DNA from: Timonella corticicola | GTDB taxonomy: Bacteria; Actinomycetota; Actinomycetes; Actinomycetales; Cellulomonadaceae | Direction of reading: 5' to 3' | Length of the DNA: 64,000 nt | Assembly: GCF_042683685.1 (NCBI RefSeq) | Contig: NZ_JBHUOP010000004.1 | Span: 372,001 to 436,000 of the forward strand | Shown here: positions 43,342-52,007 of the stretch, piece after piece | How positions within the stretch are numbered: position 1 is the first letter of the stretch | How the letters are laid out: every line of letters starts with the position of its first letter | Made by a program: the position numbers and the translations under genes | The notes under the pieces: model-generated | The model's input: only the letters and a program-made list of their open reading frames with translations | Database searches by the model: none | Told to the model about the DNA's origin: nothing

Positions 43342-45552
43342 ATGGAGGGTCCAGAAATTCAGTTCGCCGAAGCGATCATTGACAATGGTCGTTTTGGTAA
43401 GCGCACCGTGCGCTTCGAAACAGGGCGTCTCGCACGCCAAGCCGCAGGTTGCGCAACCGCATACCTCGACGGCGAAACCATGCTCCTCTCGGCAACCGCC
43501 GTAGGCAAGCAGCCAAAGGACCAGTTCGACTTCTTCCCACTGACCGTGGACGTTGAAGAGCGTATGTACGCTGCTGGTCGTATTCCAGGCTCGTTCTTCC
43601 GCCGTGAAGGACGCCCATCGACCGAGGCCATCCTTGCGTGCCGCCTCATCGACCGTCCGCTGCGCCCAAGCTTTGTCAAGGGTCTGCGCAACGAGGTCCA
43701 GGTTGTCGTGACCGTTATGGCGATCCACCCAGATGACGCCTACGACGTGCTCGCGATCAACGCTGCGTCCATGTCGACTCAGCTTTCGGGTCTGCCATAC
43801 TCCGGTCCAGTCGGTGGTGTGCGTGTAGCACTCATCGATGACCAGTGGGTTGCCTTCCCGAAGTACTCCGACAAGGAGCGCGCAGTCTTCGAGATGGTCG
43901 TTGCCGGCCGTGTTGTTGGCGATGACGTTGCCATCATGATGGTTGAAGCAGAAGCGACCGACAACTCGTGGAAGCTCATCAAGAACGAGGGCGCTACCGC
44001 TCCAACCGAAGAGGTTGTCGCTGAAGGTCTTGAGGCTGCAAAGCCATTCATCAAGGCTCTGTGCGACGCTCAGGCTGACCTTGCTGCTCGCGCTGCAAAG
44101 CCAGTACAGGAGTTCCCACTCTTCCTCGACTACGAAGACGACGTATTCGCAGCCGTTGAGGGTGCTATCTCCGGTGAACTTGCCGAGGCACTGACCATCG
44201 CTGACAAGCAGACCCGCGAGAACCGCCTCGACGAGGTGAAGGAACTCGCCTTCGAGCGTGTTGGCGAGCAATTCGCTGAGCGTGACAAGGAGATCTCCGC
44301 TGCGGTTCGTTCGCTCACCAAGGCACTCGTGCGTAAGCGCGTTTTGACCGAGGGCGTTCGTATCGACGGTCGTGGACTCGCCGACATCCGTACCCTCTCC
44401 GCAGAGGTAGAGGTTGTCCCACGCGTACACGGTTCGGCAATCTTCGAGCGTGGCGAAACCCAGATCCTGGGTATCACCACCCTGAACATGCTCAAGATGG
44501 AGCAGCAGATCGACTCGCTCGGTCCAGAAACCCGCAAGCGTTACATGCACAACTACAACTTCCCGCCATACTCGACCGGTGAGACCGGCCGCGTGGGAAG
44601 CCCGAAGCGCCGCGAAATCGGTCACGGCGCACTCGCAGAGCGTGCACTCGTGCCAGTTCTGCCTTCGCGTGAAGAGTTCCCATACGCGATCCGTCAGGTC
44701 TCCGAGGCTCTCGGATCCAACGGATCGACCTCGATGGGTTCAGTCTGTGCATCGACCCTTGCACTGTTCAACGCCGGTGTGCCGCTGCGCGCACCAGTTG
44801 CCGGTATCGCAATGGGTCTGATCTCGGACACCGTTGATGGCGAAACCCGCTATGCGGCATTGACCGACATCCTCGGTGCCGAGGACGCCTTCGGCGACAT
44901 GGACTTCAAGGTTGCCGGTACCCGCGAGTTCGTGACCGCAATCCAGCTCGACACCAAGCTCGACGGCATCCCAGCCTCCGTTCTTGCTGGCGCGCTGACC
45001 CAGGCCCGCGACGCACGTCTGACCATCCTTGACGTCATCAACGAGGCAATCGACACTCCTGACGAGATGAGCCCACACGCACCACGTGTGATCAGCGTCC
45101 AGGTTCCAGTGGACAAGATCGGTGAGGTCATTGGCCCTAAGGGCAAGATGATCAACCAGATCCAGGAGGACACCGGCGCCGACATCTCGATCGAGGACGA
45201 CGGAACTGTCTACATTGGCGCGGTTGACGGTCCATCCGCCGAGGCAGCACGCGCTGCTATCAATGCGATCGCAAACCCACACGTACCTGAGGTGGGCGAG
45301 CGTTTCGTGGGAACCGTCGTCAAGACCACCACCTTCGGTGCGTTCATCTCGCTCACCCCAGGCAAGGACGGTCTGCTGCACATCAGCCAGATCCGCAAGC
45401 TCGTCGGTGGAAAGCGCGTTGAGAACGTCGAGGACGTGGTCTCAGTGGGTCAGAAGATCCAGGTCGAGATCGCTGAGATCGACCCACGTGGCAAGCTGTC
45501 ACTCGCCGCAGTTGTTGAAGAGGCCGACGCTCCAGAAGAAACTGAAGGCTGA
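43342..45552 (+). CDS. pnp: Polyribonucleotide nucleotidyltransferase (PNPase)
   Basis: A 736-residue 3'-5' phosphorolytic exoribonuclease. Two RNase PH domains (first with ETGRLARQAAG and FFRREGRPSTEA, second with RVLTEGVRIDGRG and GSNGSTSMGSVC) flank a helical linker; a KH domain (IGEVIGPKGKMINQI) and an S1 domain (VGTVVKTTTFGAFISL) close it. I chose ATG 43342, preceded by GGAGGG, which gives MEGPEIQFAEA as in relatives; ATG 43330 would add four residues. The M16 peptidase gene follows eight bases later. The first RNase PH domain is also kept, as is usual in actinobacteria. Confidence 0.97.
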   Translation: MEGPEIQFAEAIIDNGRFGKRTVRFETGRLARQAAGCATAYLDGETMLLSATAVGKQPKDQFDFFPLTVDVEERMYAAGRIPGSFFRREGRPSTEAILACRLIDRPLRPSFVKGLRNEVQVVVTVMAIHPDDAYDVLAINAASMSTQLSGLPYSGPVGGVRVALIDDQWVAFPKYSDKERAVFEMVVAGRVVGDDVAIMMVEAEATDNSWKLIKNEGATAPTEEVVAEGLEAAKPFIKALCDAQADLAARAAKPVQEFPLFLDYEDDVFAAVEGAISGELAEALTIADKQTRENRLDEVKELAFERVGEQFAERDKEISAAVRSLTKALVRKRVLTEGVRIDGRGLADIRTLSAEVEVVPRVHGSAIFERGETQILGITTLNMLKMEQQIDSLGPETRKRYMHNYNFPPYSTGETGRVGSPKRREIGHGALAERALVPVLPSREEFPYAIRQVSEALGSNGSTSMGSVCASTLALFNAGVPLRAPVAGIAMGLISDTVDGETRYAALTDILGAEDAFGDMDFKVAGTREFVTAIQLDTKLDGIPASVLAGALTQARDARLTILDVINEAIDTPDEMSPHAPRVISVQVPVDKIGEVIGPKGKMINQIQEDTGADISIEDDGTVYIGAVDGPSAEAARAAINAIANPHVPEVGERFVGTVVKTTTFGAFISLTPGKDGLLHISQIRKLVGGKRVENVEDVVSVGQKIQVEIAEIDPRGKLSLAAVVEEADAPEETEG

Positions 45553-45560
45553 TCTGCAAC

Positions 45561-46886
45561 GTGGTATGGAATCTACCTCTGCTCGAGTCAGGCAATCCTG
45601 ACAACGAGTTGAGCGTCCAGCAGGACGGTGCGGTGGTTCGCCGCACCGTCCTGCCAGGCGGCGTCCGAGTTTTATCTGAACAACTTCCGGGTCAACGTTC
45701 CGCGTCTATCGGCGCATGGGTGAACGTTGGCTCCCGTGACGAGCGTTCTGGTCATTTCGGTTCAACGCACTTCCTTGAGCACCTGCTGTTCAAGGGGACA
45801 AAGCGACGTACTGCAATGGACATCGCTGAGGCATTCGATGCTGTTGGCGGTGAGGCGAATGCCGTCACCGGAAAGGAGAACACCTGCTATTACGCGCGTG
45901 TTCTCGACACTGATCTACCCATGGCCGTTGACGTCATCAGTGACATGGTCACCTCGGCTTTGATTGACCCTGACGAACTCGAGACCGAGCGTGGGGTCAT
46001 TCTCGAAGAACTCGCCATGAACGACGATGACCCAGGTGACGTCGTGCATGAGAAGTTCTCCGAGACGGTACTGGCAGGTCATGACCTTGGCCGTCCCATA
46101 GGTGGCACGCCGGAGACCATCAACGCGGTTCCCCGCGAAGCCGTGTGGGAGCACTACCAGAACCACTACCAACCTGAAACCCTCGTGTTTACGGCTGCGG
46201 GCAACATCGATCACGATGCACTGTGCGCCCAGATTTCCGACGAGTTGGTTCGTGGCGGCTGGAACCTTACGCCGGGTGCTACACCCCGCGTGCGCCGGGA
46301 CACGACCCCAATCGAGGGGATCGGTCTTGAGGGCCGCGAGTTGACGGTGACCCGTCAGGTTGAGCAAGCGAATGTGATCATCGGGTCGACCGGTATCACG
46401 GGAACCGATGAACGGCGCTTCCAACTGTCCGTGCTGAGTGCTGTGCTTGGCGGCGGAATGTCATCGCGTCTGTTCCAGGAGATTCGCGAACGTCGTGGTC
46501 TGGCGTATTCAACCTACTGCTTTGGCTCATCGCACGTGGGCATTGGCACCTTCGGTCTGTATGCGGGCTGCGCCCCGTCAAAGATCGATGAGGTATCCAA
46601 GCTCATGGTCGTTGAACTGGAGAAGATGGCGGATAGCGGGATCACCGAATCCGAGCTAAAACGTTCGATCGGGCAGTTGTCCGGCTCCCTTGTGCTCGGG
46701 CTTGAGGACTCGGGTTCTCGTATGAACCGACTTGGCCGAGCAGAACTCGTGACGGGTGAGTTGCTTTCCTTGCAGGAGTCGTTGGAACGCATTAAGTCCG
46801 TGACACGTGAAGAGGTGCAGACTCTGGCTGCGGAACTGGCCGCACGACCACGCTCTGTGGTCCGAGTTGGTCCGTTCGCCGCGTAG
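45561..46886 (+). CDS. M16 family zinc metallopeptidase
   Basis: A 441-residue M16B peptidase related to mitochondrial processing peptidase. The inverted zinc motif HFLEH (H70, E73, H74) and the downstream glutamate cluster in ETERGVILEEL are present, followed by the inactive-like second domain with SSRLFQEIRERRGLAYS. Substrate unknown; in actinobacteria this gene regularly follows pnp. GTG 45561 starts eight bases after pnp, with no strong ribosome binding site, suggesting coupling. Confidence 0.92.
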   Translation: MVWNLPLLESGNPDNELSVQQDGAVVRRTVLPGGVRVLSEQLPGQRSASIGAWVNVGSRDERSGHFGSTHFLEHLLFKGTKRRTAMDIAEAFDAVGGEANAVTGKENTCYYARVLDTDLPMAVDVISDMVTSALIDPDELETERGVILEELAMNDDDPGDVVHEKFSETVLAGHDLGRPIGGTPETINAVPREAVWEHYQNHYQPETLVFTAAGNIDHDALCAQISDELVRGGWNLTPGATPRVRRDTTPIEGIGLEGRELTVTRQVEQANVIIGSTGITGTDERRFQLSVLSAVLGGGMSSRLFQEIRERRGLAYSTYCFGSSHVGIGTFGLYAGCAPSKIDEVSKLMVVELEKMADSGITESELKRSIGQLSGSLVLGLEDSGSRMNRLGRAELVTGELLSLQESLERIKSVTREEVQTLAAELAARPRSVVRVGPFAA

Positions 46887-46903
46887 GGGAATCAATCAGT
46901 GAG

Positions 46904-46980
46904 GGACTGACCAGTCAGTGGGCTTGGCCGCGTACAACGTAGGTTCGAGCCGTACACTACTGGTCAGTCCTTTCATTTTT
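46904..46980 (+). terminator. Long-loop stem with T run between the M16 gene and dapB
   Basis: A perfect 12-base stem (46904-46915 / 46959-46970) closes a 43-base loop and is followed by TTTCATTTTT. It may terminate the pnp-M16 transcript, or, if transcription starts nearby, be a leader controlling dapB. Confidence 0.6.
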
Positions 46981-47006
46981 ACTGTCGTCAGATTGCGGGG
47001 AACATC

Positions 47007-47753
47007 GTGATTAAGGTTGCTGTGCTGGGTGCACGCGGTCGTATGGGACAAAACGTCTGTGCTGCGGTTGAGGCCGCACCGGACCTAGAACTCGTTGCGG
47101 CGGTTGACGCCGGTGACGATTTCTCAACTGTGGCGCGTAGCGGTGCTCAGGTAGCGGTGGACTTCACCGTTCCGAGCGTTACCGAGGACAATGTGCATAA
47201 ACTCATTGACGCTGGTATTCATGCCGTAGTCGGAACCACGGGATGGACCGATGAGAGTCGCGCTCGCGTGGCAGAACACCTTGAGCGTGATGGCCGCGGA
47301 CTCGGTGTTTTGATTGCCCCCAACTTTGGTCTGTCCGCTGTGTTGGCAATGACATTCGCCAAGAAGGCAGCACGCTACTTTGAGTCGGTCGAGGTCATTG
47401 AATTGCACCACCCGGATAAGGTCGATGCTCCTTCGGGCACTGCTCGACACACTGCACACGCTATCGCTCAGGCTCGCGCCGAGGCTGGCGTGGCTGCAAG
47501 TCCAGACGCAACCACTGAGGGTCACGAGGCCCGTGGCATGGATGTTGAGGGCGTCAAGGTTCATGCGGTGCGCCTGCGCGGGTTGGTCGCTCACGAGGAG
47601 GTCCTGCTCGGGAACGTTGGCGAGCAGCTCACGATCCGTCAGGACTCGTTCGATCGGGTCTCGTTCATGCCAGGGGTTCTGCTGGGTGTTCGTGAGGTTG
47701 TGTCGCGTCCGGGTCTGTCGGTGGGCCTTGAGAACCTGATGGACCTAGGTTAG
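47007..47753 (+). CDS. dapB: 4-hydroxy-tetrahydrodipicolinate reductase
   Basis: A 248-residue DapB, the NAD(P)H-dependent second step of the DAP/lysine branch. The Rossmann motif GARGRMG (8-14), GTTGW, APNFGLSAVL and the catalytic ELHHPDKVDAPSGTA are intact. Its product feeds lysine and peptidoglycan synthesis. The partner enzyme DapA is encoded 4.3 kb downstream. GTG 47007 follows GCGGGGA. Confidence 0.96.
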   Translation: MIKVAVLGARGRMGQNVCAAVEAAPDLELVAAVDAGDDFSTVARSGAQVAVDFTVPSVTEDNVHKLIDAGIHAVVGTTGWTDESRARVAEHLERDGRGLGVLIAPNFGLSAVLAMTFAKKAARYFESVEVIELHHPDKVDAPSGTARHTAHAIAQARAEAGVAASPDATTEGHEARGMDVEGVKVHAVRLRGLVAHEEVLLGNVGEQLTIRQDSFDRVSFMPGVLLGVREVVSRPGLSVGLENLMDLG

Positions 47754-47776
47754 ACCGGGTTAAAGTCAAGTATTGT

Positions 47777-47808
47777 TAAGGGAGTCCAGCATGCGCTGGG
47801 CTCCCTTA
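47777..47808 (+). terminator. Hairpin after dapB
   Basis: A 14-base stem with one G-U pair (47777-47790 / 47795-47808) and an ATGC loop lies between dapB and the membrane-protein gene. No T run follows. Confidence 0.65.
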
Positions 47809-47825
47809 TCTGATCTGGAGTCATT

Positions 47826-48278
47826 GTGCGCCCCAAGCAACTCATCGCACCGGTTTTGGTGACCCTGCTTCTTGCGATTTTCCTGTATGCGGCGGGCACC
47901 CGAATCGTGGCGATGGCTCAAACCGGCGAGCCGGTCATGATCGCCATAGCTATCGCAGTGTCGCTCGTGCTGTTTGCGATCCTGTATGGGATTGCCAAGG
48001 AATGGCGAATGGCATTTACTGTGTCGCGGATGGGTGAGGAGTTGGCGGCGCGTGGCGAGTTGCCGGTTGATGATTTGCCGCGCAGCGCGAGCGGCCGGAT
48101 TGACCGCGAGGCGGCTGACGCTCAGTTTGTTGTACTGCGTGAGGCGGTTGAGGCCAACGAGGATAACTGGACGGGTTGGTACAACCTGGCGTTTGGTTAC
48201 GACGCGGCGGGCGACCGCAAGCGCGCCCGCGAGGCGCTGCGCACGGCTGCGCGCTTGTACCGCCAGGAGTCGCGGTAG
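47826..48278 (+). CDS. Small membrane protein with TPR-like C-terminus
   Basis: A 150-residue protein with two transmembrane segments (about 8-30 and 37-58) and a soluble C-terminal helical part resembling a single tetratricopeptide unit (NWTGWYNLAFGYDAAGDRKR, ALRTAARLY). Function unknown. It starts with GTG 18 bases after the dapB hairpin and has GATCTGGAG upstream. Similar proteins are found next to dapB in actinobacteria, which supports it being a real gene. Confidence 0.78.
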   Translation: MRPKQLIAPVLVTLLLAIFLYAAGTRIVAMAQTGEPVMIAIAIAVSLVLFAILYGIAKEWRMAFTVSRMGEELAARGELPVDDLPRSASGRIDREAADAQFVVLREAVEANEDNWTGWYNLAFGYDAAGDRKRAREALRTAARLYRQESR

Positions 48279-48436
48279 GCGTCGCGGGATCGCGCTAGGT
48301 TTGCTTGGCGACGATTCGGCTGGGTTCCAGCGCGCCTCAAGGCAGCCTTAGTGCTTGCAGGCAAGAACCCCGTCTCCCTGCACAGCGGGCCTGAAACGGG
48401 CTCAGACGCACGTAGAACGCGGACACTCAACAGGAT

Positions 48437-48955
48437 TTACCCGCCGATCAGCGCGGTCCAGCGTTCCTCAACGATTTCGCGGTCTTCGCTGACCTGTAGG
48501 TGGCGGATGCGCCCGGCCTCGCCGAACCCTGCTGAGGCAAAGAACTGCTGTTTGGCCTGGGCATCGCGGGGGAGCCACACGTTTGCTGAGTTGGCCCCAT
48601 CTTGACGTAGCCGATCAACAGCGGCCGAGAGCAGCCGTGATCCGTGGCCTTCGCGCTGGTGGAGTGGATCGACCTCAAAGGCCACAATCAGTTCGGGGGA
48701 TACCGCACAGAACCCAACGACCTGCTGCGCGGCAAGCGCGGTGAGCACGGAGAATCCGGGACCGGGGGGCGTGGTGATGGCGGTGCGCCACTGCTCGGCC
48801 ATGGCGTCGAGGTCGAGTGATTCGAGGGTGTCTGCGCCGAGCGGTTCAGCGATTGTTTGTGCCCAAGCAGCGTGTTGGATACGTGCGAGTTCTGCGGCAT
48901 CTCGTTCTATTGCGGGGCGGACTGAAACATCTGCGTGCTCGGTGAAGAGCGCCAT
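48437..48955 (-). CDS. GNAT family acetyltransferase
   Basis: A 172-residue GNAT protein. The acetyl-CoA-binding strand-loop is FEVDPLHQREGHGSRLLSA and the later NVWLPRDAQAKQQFFASAGF gives the usual fold end. The substrate cannot be predicted. It lies on the minus strand downstream of the dehydrogenase gene, 98 bases apart, so they may share a transcript. Confidence 0.83.
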   Translation of the reverse strand: MALFTEHADVSVRPAIERDAAELARIQHAAWAQTIAEPLGADTLESLDLDAMAEQWRTAITTPPGPGFSVLTALAAQQVVGFCAVSPELIVAFEVDPLHQREGHGSRLLSAAVDRLRQDGANSANVWLPRDAQAKQQFFASAGFGEAGRIRHLQVSEDREIVEERWTALIGG

Positions 48956-49053
48956 GACTACACCTTTGTTTGGCTGGGGGAGTGCGTTATCGATTCTAGT
49001 GGGTTGCGAGGGGTAACCCCTAAAGCCCTCTCATGGGGGCACTTGATCTCGCG

Positions 49054-50514
49054 TTAGGGCCGGGCAACGTATCGTGTGGACAGATATTCGAGGAGTCCTT
49101 CGCTGCCGCCTTCGCGCCCGAGGCCGGAGTGTTTGACGCCTCCGAACGGTGCCGTCGCATCGGAGATGACTCCGCGGTTCAGACCGAGCATCCCGGTGTC
49201 AATTTCGGCCCGGAACCGGTCAGCGGTCGCAAGCGAGGTTGTGTAGGCATACGCAGCCAGTCCATATTCGGTGCTGTTTGCAAGTTCGATTGCCTCGTCA
49301 AGGTCCTCGTAGGTAATGATCGGCGCGACCGGTCCGAAAATTTCCTGGCCAAGGATCGGGTCAGTGGCGTTGGTCTGCAGGATGGTAGGGGGATAGAAAT
49401 ATCCATCCTTGGGTGACTCGGTGGCCTGATAGGTGAGTGAGGCCCCGTGTCCGAGCGATTCGCTGACCAGTTGCGAGACCTTGTCCACGGCGTCGGCAGA
49501 GATGAGCGGACCAACAGTCGTGTCCTCGGCAGTGCCTGCTCCGACCACGAGCTTGGCAAATGCCTGCTTCAGTTGTTCCGCGAACTCGTCTGCGACGGTT
49601 TGCGCGACGATGAACCTGTTCGCGGCGACGCAGGTCTGTCCGGAGTTCCGCATCTTCGCTGCCATCGCCCCCTGCACGGCCGCGGGGAGATCAGCGTCCT
49701 CGGCCACAATGAACGGTGCATTGCCGCCCAGTTCCATCGAGGTCCGCAGGATATGCGGCGCGGCCTGCTGCAATAGTTGTGCCCCAACCGCCGTGGAACC
49801 GGTGAACGATAGTTTTCGCAGCCGCGAATCGCCCAGCAGCGTATCGGATAACCCTCCAGAGTGCGTGGAGGGCAGGACGCTCAGGGTTCCAGTGGGAAGG
49901 TCATGCTTTGCGACGAGTCGGTTTGTCAGGTCCGCGAAGTACAGTGCCGTCAGCGGCGTGGCTGAGGCGGGCTTGAGGATGGAGGTGCAGCCCGCTGCGA
50001 TCGCTGGGGCGATCTTGCGTGTTGCCATGGCCAGCGGGAAATTCCACGGTGTGATGAGATAGGCCGGGCCTACCGGGCGGTGGAGTACTTCGATGGTGTG
50101 CCCATCGGGAGCGCTGCGGATTAGACCGGGGATACGCAATGCCTCTTCCGCATACCAGCGCAGGTAGTTTGCCCCGTAGTGCACCTCAGCCTGGGATTCA
50201 GCGAGAGGCTTTCCGTTCTCCGCCGTCATGATGGCCGCTAACTCAGATTGGTGTGCCATGACCTCGCGGTATAGATCGTGAAGGAAGTCTGAGCGTTGCC
50301 GTGGTGTCGTGCGGGCCAGTTCCTGCTGCGCGGCCACAGCCGCGTCCAGAGCGACGGCGGCATCGGCTGGTCCGGCATTTGCAACGTGCCTGAGGGTTTC
50401 GCCGGTTGCTGGATCTGTGACCTCGAACGATTCACCAGACGAGGCGGTTTGCCACCGTCCGTCAATCAGTAGTTCGGTGTGGATGGAAGCGAGAAGTTCA
50501 GCACTGTTGGGCAT
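49054..50514 (-). CDS. gabD: Succinate-semialdehyde dehydrogenase-type aldehyde dehydrogenase
   Basis: A 486-residue NAD(P)-dependent aldehyde dehydrogenase. The cofactor region has TPWNFPLAMATRK and FTGSTAVG, the general base E261 is in MELGGNAP and the nucleophile C295 in NSGQTCVAANR. Overall it best fits the succinate-semialdehyde dehydrogenase (GabD) group, which feeds 4-aminobutyrate carbon into succinate; other semialdehydes are possible. No GABA transaminase is nearby. It is divergent from thyA over a 103-base region with a palindromic promoter element. Confidence 0.9.
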   Translation of the reverse strand: MPNSAELLASIHTELLIDGRWQTASSGESFEVTDPATGETLRHVANAGPADAAVALDAAVAAQQELARTTPRQRSDFLHDLYREVMAHQSELAAIMTAENGKPLAESQAEVHYGANYLRWYAEEALRIPGLIRSAPDGHTIEVLHRPVGPAYLITPWNFPLAMATRKIAPAIAAGCTSILKPASATPLTALYFADLTNRLVAKHDLPTGTLSVLPSTHSGGLSDTLLGDSRLRKLSFTGSTAVGAQLLQQAAPHILRTSMELGGNAPFIVAEDADLPAAVQGAMAAKMRNSGQTCVAANRFIVAQTVADEFAEQLKQAFAKLVVGAGTAEDTTVGPLISADAVDKVSQLVSESLGHGASLTYQATESPKDGYFYPPTILQTNATDPILGQEIFGPVAPIITYEDLDEAIELANSTEYGLAAYAYTTSLATADRFRAEIDTGMLGLNRGVISDATAPFGGVKHSGLGREGGSEGLLEYLSTRYVARP

Positions 50515-50560
50515 GATGCCAGTATGTCGCGCCTGGCACCAACATGCAGCCGGAGTCGCT

Positions 50561-50572
50561 AGACTATAGTCT
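50561..50572. promoter_or_regulatory. Palindromic -10/operator between gabD and thyA
   Basis: AGACTATAGTCT is a perfect 12-base palindrome containing TATAGT, so it can serve as a -10 in either direction for the divergent genes, or as an operator over it. It lies about 46 bases from each start codon. Confidence 0.45.
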
Positions 50573-50617
50573 GGCCGAAAGCAGTTTACGGCGCTTTATA
50601 CGGGAACAAAGGGACAT

Positions 50618-51415
50618 GTGGTGAATACCGAATACGAAGACTTCATCGGTCACGTTTTGGAGCATGGCACCCCCAAATCTGATCGGACGGGAACCGGAAC
50701 CCGCAGTGTGTTCGGACACCAAATGCGATTCGACCTGTCACGGGGCTTCCCCCTGATCACAACGAAGCGCGTGCACTTCAAATCGGTCGTTGGTGAACTC
50801 CTGTGGTTCCTACGCGGGGATTCCAACGTGAAATGGCTCCAAGACAACGGCATCCGCATCTGGAATGAATGGGCCGATGAGGACGGCGAACTCGGTCCCG
50901 TGTACGGGGTGCAGTGGCGTTCGTGGCCGACCCCCGATGGCGGGCACATCGACCAGATATCCCAAGTCATCGAGACTCTGAAAACCAACCCGGACTCACG
51001 GCGCATCCTCGTCTCAGCGTGGAATGTCTCGGAACTCGACCAGATGGCGCTCATGCCGTGTCACGCGTTCTTCCAGTTCTACGTGGCCGATGGCAGGCTC
51101 TCCTGCCAGCTCTACCAGCGCTCCGCTGACCTGTTCCTCGGCGTCCCGTTCAACATCGCCTCATATGCGCTGCTCACCTACATGGTGGCTCAGCAGTGCG
51201 ACCTTGAGGTGGGGGAGTTCATCTGGACCGGTGGGGACTGCCACATCTACAACGACCACATCGACCAAGTGGCAGAGCAACTTTCCCGGGAGCCCTATCC
51301 GTTTCCAACGCTCAGCCTGCGTAAAGCCAGCGACATCTTCTCCTACACGTTTGAGGACATCGTGGTCGAGAACTACACGCACCACCCGGCCATCGCAGCA
51401 AAGGTCTCGGTGTGA
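50618..51415 (+). CDS. thyA: Thymidylate synthase (ThyA)
   Basis: A 265-residue folate-dependent thymidylate synthase, methylating dUMP to dTMP. The N-terminus (GTPKSDRTGTGTRSVFGHQM), the nucleophile C148 in MPCHAFFQFYV, RSADLFLGVPFNIASYALL and the C-terminal HHPAIAAKVSV are typical. The start is GTG 50618 or GTG 50621; AAAGGGA (50608-50614) fits the second better. The stop overlaps folA by four bases, coupling production of dihydrofolate to its reduction. Confidence 0.96.
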   Translation: MVNTEYEDFIGHVLEHGTPKSDRTGTGTRSVFGHQMRFDLSRGFPLITTKRVHFKSVVGELLWFLRGDSNVKWLQDNGIRIWNEWADEDGELGPVYGVQWRSWPTPDGGHIDQISQVIETLKTNPDSRRILVSAWNVSELDQMALMPCHAFFQFYVADGRLSCQLYQRSADLFLGVPFNIASYALLTYMVAQQCDLEVGEFIWTGGDCHIYNDHIDQVAEQLSREPYPFPTLSLRKASDIFSYTFEDIVVENYTHHPAIAAKVSV

Positions 51416-51954
51416 GTGAGGATTCTCCGCGTATCGCGATGATCTGGGCCCAAGCGAATGGCGGTGTCATTGGGCACGGTGGTGACATGCCCTGGTACCT
51501 GCCGGAAGACTTTGCGCACTTCAAAGCGAAGACCCTCGGAGCGCCCGTGATCATGGGGAGCGCCACCTGGCGCTCGCTGCCCAAGGCCTTCCGGCCGCTG
51601 CCTAGACGAACCAACATAGTGCTCACGCGCGATCCACACCTCGATGCAGCCGGCGCTCACCTCGCTGGCGATGTCGACCAGGCCATCGCACTGGCGGGCA
51701 AATCTGCCCAACTCACCGGCTCGTCGACAATCTGGATCATCGGCGGGGGTAAAATCTATTCGCAGTTCATGAACTACGCCGAGGTCCTTGAAGTCACCCA
51801 CATCAACCTTGACGTTGTCGGCGACACGCATTCGCCACACATCGCACCACAGTTCACCCTGACGCACCGTGAGCCGGAAACCGGCTGGAACGAATCGCGA
51901 ACAGGACTCCACTACGCTTTCGCAACCTACACAAGGAGAGGGGACGCCGCCTGA
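51412..51954 (+). CDS. folA: Dihydrofolate reductase
   Basis: A 180-residue DHFR regenerating tetrahydrofolate with NADPH. IAMIWAQANGGVIGHGGDMPW, LPEDFAHFK, VIMGSATWRSLP and IIGGGKIYSQFM are the conserved elements. It begins with GTG overlapping the thyA stop, a classic thyA-folA pair in which ThyA makes dihydrofolate and this enzyme reduces it. Confidence 0.95.
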   Translation: MSEDSPRIAMIWAQANGGVIGHGGDMPWYLPEDFAHFKAKTLGAPVIMGSATWRSLPKAFRPLPRRTNIVLTRDPHLDAAGAHLAGDVDQAIALAGKSAQLTGSSTIWIIGGGKIYSQFMNYAEVLEVTHINLDVVGDTHSPHIAPQFTLTHREPETGWNESRTGLHYAFATYTRRGDAA

Positions 51955-52007
51955 GTTAGCGGCCGCGCAGCGCGCCCGCCCCACCCACAGCGGTAAGTTA
52001 GAAGACT

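Noticed and set aside
46904..46970. A tRNA-like region (closing stem and GGTTCGAGCC T-loop-like motif) before dapB
   Set aside because: The T-stem is imperfect, there is no D-loop or anticodon arm, and the closing stem is 12 bases with extra bases before the T-arm, so it does not fold as a tRNA.
48437..50514. The reversed GNAT-gabD block considered as a transferred island
   Set aside because: Base composition matches the neighbours, no repeats or mobile genes flank it, and orientation alone is weak evidence.
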